The position numbers and the translations under genes were made by a program. The notes beneath the pieces were generated by a model. That model did not search any database. It had not been told where the DNA came from and was given only the letters and a program-made list of their open reading frames with translations. DNA of 34,785 bases, taken from the NCBI GenBank assembly GCA_947585915.1, contig CANPXJ010000007.1, forward strand, positions 1 to 34,785, written 5' to 3'. Positions 32,840 to 34,785 of this stretch are shown here, in pieces (the first letter of the stretch is position 1; each line of letters opens with the position of its first letter). Source of the stretch: an uncultured Bacilli bacterium. GTDB lineage: Bacteria > Bacillota_I > Bacilli_A > RF39 > UBA660.

Positions 32840-33480
32840 AAGTAAATTAATCCAATTCCACCAGCTAGGATAAGACCTAAAAGTAAAAATAAATTAATGT
32901 CAGAAGTTTCAGGGTTTAGATTATCTAAGATTTCTTCAGCAATTGCTGGTGACCAAACAGGATCATTTCCTTCTGTTGGAAGCAAGGTAATGCCTTTTGG
33001 ATCTATTTCAATTATTACGTATTGATCAATACTATTATTTTCATCCCAGTCAAAGCTATATTTATAAGTTAACATAGTACCATTAAGAAGAACTTTTTTA
33101 AGATTATCAGGAGTAATTCCTACATAATCTTTATAAGAGTTCTTTTTTATTTGCGTAGTTTTATTATCGGGAGTAGTTACTTTAAAACTAGAATCGTTAT
33201 TATCTGTCGGTTCTGTTATTTCAAAACCAACCCATGCAGCGGGACCAGGTCTTTCTCCATCAGTAGCACTTTTATCTTCTTCTAACATTTTAAAAGTAGC
33301 AGCTGAATATCTTATAGTTGTTGTATTGCCTTTTGTCTCTATACTACCAGTTCCGTTAGTAAGTGAATCGCCTGTTGTTTTTGTTATATCTGTTACTTTG
33401 CCATAACTATCAGCTAAAACTACGGGGGATAAAATTAGCATCATGACAAAAGCTAACGAGATAAACATTATTTTTTTCAT
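32827..33480 (-). CDS. Secreted surface protein with NPETS tail signal
   Basis: 217-aa exported protein. Residues 1-23 are a signal peptide ('MKKIMFISLAFVMMLILSPV', cut after 'VLA'). The middle (about 24-185) is beta-rich and Thr/Asp/Asn-rich, with 'ERPGPAAWVGFEI' and 'YSFDWDENNSIDQYVIIEI', and has no family I recognise. The tail is 'NPETSD' (189-194), a Gly/Leu hydrophobic segment and 'YLKKA', the same order as in the thioester-like protein at 9521 ('NPETA', hydrophobic, KKKK). This points to a shared anchoring signal, possibly a sortase site of the NPxT type; no sortase gene is in the window. Start: ATG with AAAGGAA nine bases upstream. It stands alone between the BceB-like gene and a gene-poor stretch. 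Confidence 0.7.
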   Translation of the reverse strand: MKKIMFISLAFVMMLILSPVVLADSYGKVTDITKTTGDSLTNGTGSIETKGNTTTIRYSAATFKMLEEDKSATDGERPGPAAWVGFEITEPTDNNDSSFKVTTPDNKTTQIKKNSYKDYVGITPDNLKKVLLNGTMLTYKYSFDWDENNSIDQYVIIEIDPKGITLLPTEGNDPVWSPAIAEEILDNLNPETSDINLFLLLGLILAGGIGLIYLKKA

Positions 33481-33971
33481 AAATTAAATTCCTTTCTTCC
33501 TTTCAATTTTTGAAAGTTTTAAAATTAAGATAAGTTTTGGTGAAAATATATGACTTTTGAAGAGTTCTTTAAGACACAAACTTTAGAAAAGAACAATATA
33601 AGAAAACATTAAATAATTTTAAACTCATTGTGTCTTAGTATTATTCTCTTCTTAGTATATACTATATTTAAATAGAGTGAAGATAATTCTCAAATTCGAC
33701 AAATTATTAAAAAAATGCAAAATGTAGATAATATCAAGATAGATTTTTCAAGTAATGCAAATAATATAAGATAAATCTTGAAAATTTAAATTATGTGTTT
33801 TTAGCATTAAAGAAATAATTTTGTATTAATTTTTTTAATTCAGTTCCCAAATTTAACGATAATAAAAATTTAATTTTAACTTATTTATATACATCATGTA
33901 AATTAAAATAATTTACAAAATATATTGCCAAACAATTGTTCTTGCTGTATAATTTTGTCAAGGATGTTAAA
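33481..33971. other. Gene-poor, AT-rich intergenic stretch
   Basis: About 490 bases without a supported gene between the surface protein gene and the RhuM-like remnant. It holds a long-spaced perfect inverted repeat (listed separately) and a 33-codon open stretch at 33676-33774 with no start codon or ribosome site, which might be a gene remnant. No tRNA or known RNA shape was recognised. Confidence 0.6.
33570..33637. repeat. Spaced inverted repeat TAAGACACAA / TTGTGTCTTA
   Basis: Perfect 10-base inverted repeat, arms at 33570-33579 and 33628-33637, 48 bases apart. A second pair (GTTCTTT at 33564-33570 with AAAGAAC at 33588-33594) overlaps the left arm. No transposase or coding remnant lies between the arms; it could be a folded leader, a protein site or a small element relic. 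Confidence 0.5.
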
Positions 33972-34301
33972 ATGCAAGAGAGTAATATTATTTTATATGA
34001 AACTGAAGACGGAAATGTAAATATAGATGTGGTCTTAAAAGATGAAACGATATGGCTTACGCAAAAAAGTATAGCCGAATTATTTGATGTAAACATTCCC
34101 GCAATTTCTAAACATTTGTATAATATATATGAAGAAAAAGAATTAAGAAAAAATTCAACTATTTCCAAAATGGAAATAGTTCAAAAAGAAGAAAAACGTG
34201 AGGTTAAAAGGAATATAGAATTTTATAATTTAGATGCTATTTTTAAAATTGTTCAAAATAAACTACACTATGCAATAAGTGAGCTAATTGCTTGCATTTA
34301 A
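33972..34301 (+). pseudogene. RhuM-family gene with internal deletion
   Basis: Remnant of a RhuM/virulence-type gene (phage antirepressor-like, often in mobile islands). The N-terminal part is normal: 'NIILYETEDGNVNIDV', 'WLTQKSIAELFDVNIPAISKHL', 'STISKMEIVQKE', 'FYNLDAI'. Family members continue here with a block like 'GYRVNS' and about 150 more residues, but this ORF jumps to 'FKIVQNKLHYAIS', which resembles the far C-terminal block ('VQNKLHYAxTG'), then stops after 'ELIACI'. The protein is 109 aa from the ATG at 33972 (AAGGATG ribosome site), against roughly 300 or more for full members. An in-frame deletion of the middle and loss of the end is inferred. A KilA-N gene follows, supporting a mobile or phage-derived patch. 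Confidence 0.7.
34157..34181. repeat. 10-bp perfect inverted repeat inside the RhuM-like gene
   Basis: AACTATTTCC (34157-34166), a 5-base loop AAAAT, and GGAAATAGTT (34172-34181). It codes for part of 'TISKMEIVQ', a stretch common in the family, so it may come from codon choice, but the hairpin in mRNA would be stable for such AT-rich DNA. Confidence 0.6.
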
Positions 34302-34386
34302 CACAAAAAAGTAAAATAGTATGATATAAACCAATATCAAGTTAAAAACAAAAAATTTATAAATATATTTTGCAAAAGGAGGGAAA

Positions 34387-34785
34387 ATGCTGCTAGAGTT
34401 AAAAGTAGATAATCAAATTATTAATTATACTAAAATAAATGATGAGGATTACATTTCTATTACAGATATGCTTAAGTCAAAAGATGGAGATTTTTTTGTA
34501 TCTGATTGGCTTAGGAATAGAAATACTATTGAATTTTTAGGAATTTGGGAGGAAATTCATAATCCTAATTTTAATTATGGCGAATTCGCCATAATTAAAA
34601 GTCAAGCAGGATTAAATAGTTATAAGATTAGTGTTAAAGAATGGGTCAGTAAAACTAATGCTATAGGTATAATATCAAAAGCAGGAAGATATGGCGGAAC
34701 ATATGCGCATAAAGATATTGCTTTTGAATTTGGCATGTGGATTAGTCCAAAATTTAAATTATTGTTAATCAAAGAGTTTGAAAGA
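34387..34785 (+). CDS. KilA-N domain protein, cut by the window end
   Basis: First 133 codons of a KilA-N domain protein, open to the window end and missing from the ORF track. 'YISITDMLKSKDGDFFVSDW', 'RNRNTIEFLGIWEEIHNPNF', 'TNAIGIISKAGRYGGTYAHK' and 'DIAFEFGMWISPKFKLLLIK' are the standard run of blocks for bacterial KilA-N proteins, a DNA-binding domain common in phages and genomic islands. The ATG at 34387 has AAAAGGAGGG just upstream, a strong ribosome site. Full members usually continue with a coiled or helical C-terminal region; this cannot be seen. It lies 85 bases after the RhuM-like remnant. A 32-bp perfect palindrome lies in its coding sequence. Biological role of chromosomal KilA-N proteins is not established. 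Confidence 0.85.
   Translation, partial: MLLELKVDNQIINYTKINDEDYISITDMLKSKDGDFFVSDWLRNRNTIEFLGIWEEIHNPNFNYGEFAIIKSQAGLNSYKISVKEWVSKTNAIGIISKAGRYGGTYAHKDIAFEFGMWISPKFKLLLIKEFER
34569..34600. repeat. 32-bp perfect palindrome in the KilA-N gene
   Basis: Perfect palindrome with arm TTTTAATTATGGCGAA and its exact reverse complement, centred between 34584 and 34585 on an EcoRI-type GAATTC. It encodes 'FNYGEFAIIK'. No loop, so it favours a DNA cruciform or a dimeric protein site. Confidence 0.85.

Noticed and set aside
33676-33774. 33-codon open stretch ('IRQIIKKMQNVDNIKIDFSS')
   Set aside because: It reads like protein but has no start codon, no ribosome site and no recognised family; too short to call.
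33881-34168. 95-aa minus-strand ORF
   Set aside because: Antisense shadow of the RhuM-like remnant.
1-34785. Mycoplasma-type genetic code (TGA as Trp)
   Set aside because: Several well-bounded genes end at TGA with normal overlaps (3435-3437, 9443-9445, 28856-28858), so TGA is a stop.

Overview
The window is very AT-rich (roughly a quarter G+C by eye) and comes from a low-GC Gram-positive bacterium. Supporting signs are strong AGGAGG/GGTGA-type ribosome binding sites, tightly packed co-directional genes, a BceRS-BceAB module, Dlt-like acyl-transfer genes and surface proteins with C-terminal anchor tails. TGA is used as a stop (the ABC exporter gene, the PLP lyase gene and the response-regulator gene all end in TGA) and Trp is TGG, so this is code 11 and not a mycoplasma code. 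An uncultured gut-type Bacilli or related Firmicutes lineage fits; I cannot place it further.

Left part (1-9445): the 3' portion of a surface-polysaccharide or glycoconjugate operon, all on the plus strand. It holds the C-terminal part of one asparagine-synthase-like gene (with an apparent frameshift), three GT4 glycosyltransferases, an ABC exporter that seems to start at a non-ATG codon, a second asparagine-synthase-like protein that lacks the glutaminase nucleophile, a FabG-like SDR and a PLP enzyme of the Met_gamma_lyase/'aluminium resistance' family. Then come a secreted thioester-domain-like surface protein (9521) with its own promoter and terminator, and a three-gene set of 2-hydroxyacyl-CoA-dehydratase activase-type proteins (10653-13583), which many relatives carry as one large fused protein.

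Middle (13660-16907): an M23 peptidase with two SH3-like domains, an Hsp20 chaperone, a DUF3137-like membrane protein and, on the minus strand, an ADP-ribosylglycohydrolase-family protein.

Centre (17086-26253): the most interesting region. An AMP-forming acyl ligase is followed by a hybrid sensor kinase; a minus-strand holo-ACP synthase sits back to back with an operon of FkbH-like HAD/GNAT enzyme, acyl carrier protein, VOC/epimerase-like protein, MBOAT O-acyltransferase and an SGNH/DltD-like protein, closed by a strong terminator. By analogy with DltABCD this looks like a complete ACP-dependent pathway that makes an acyl thioester (glyceryl-ACP is the expected FkbH product) and exports the acyl group across the membrane onto a surface polymer.

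Right part (26348-34785): an ATP-grasp-like gene and an unknown small gene on the minus strand; a BceR/BceS/BceA/BceB antimicrobial-peptide sensing and resistance module with two matching TTACA-N4-TGTAA boxes; a second anchored surface protein sharing the NPET tail signal with the thioester protein; a gene-poor stretch of about 490 bp; then a RhuM-like gene with an internal deletion and a KilA-N domain gene cut by the window end, the only mobile-element or phage-like material seen. No tRNA, rRNA, CRISPR array or insertion sequence was recognised.
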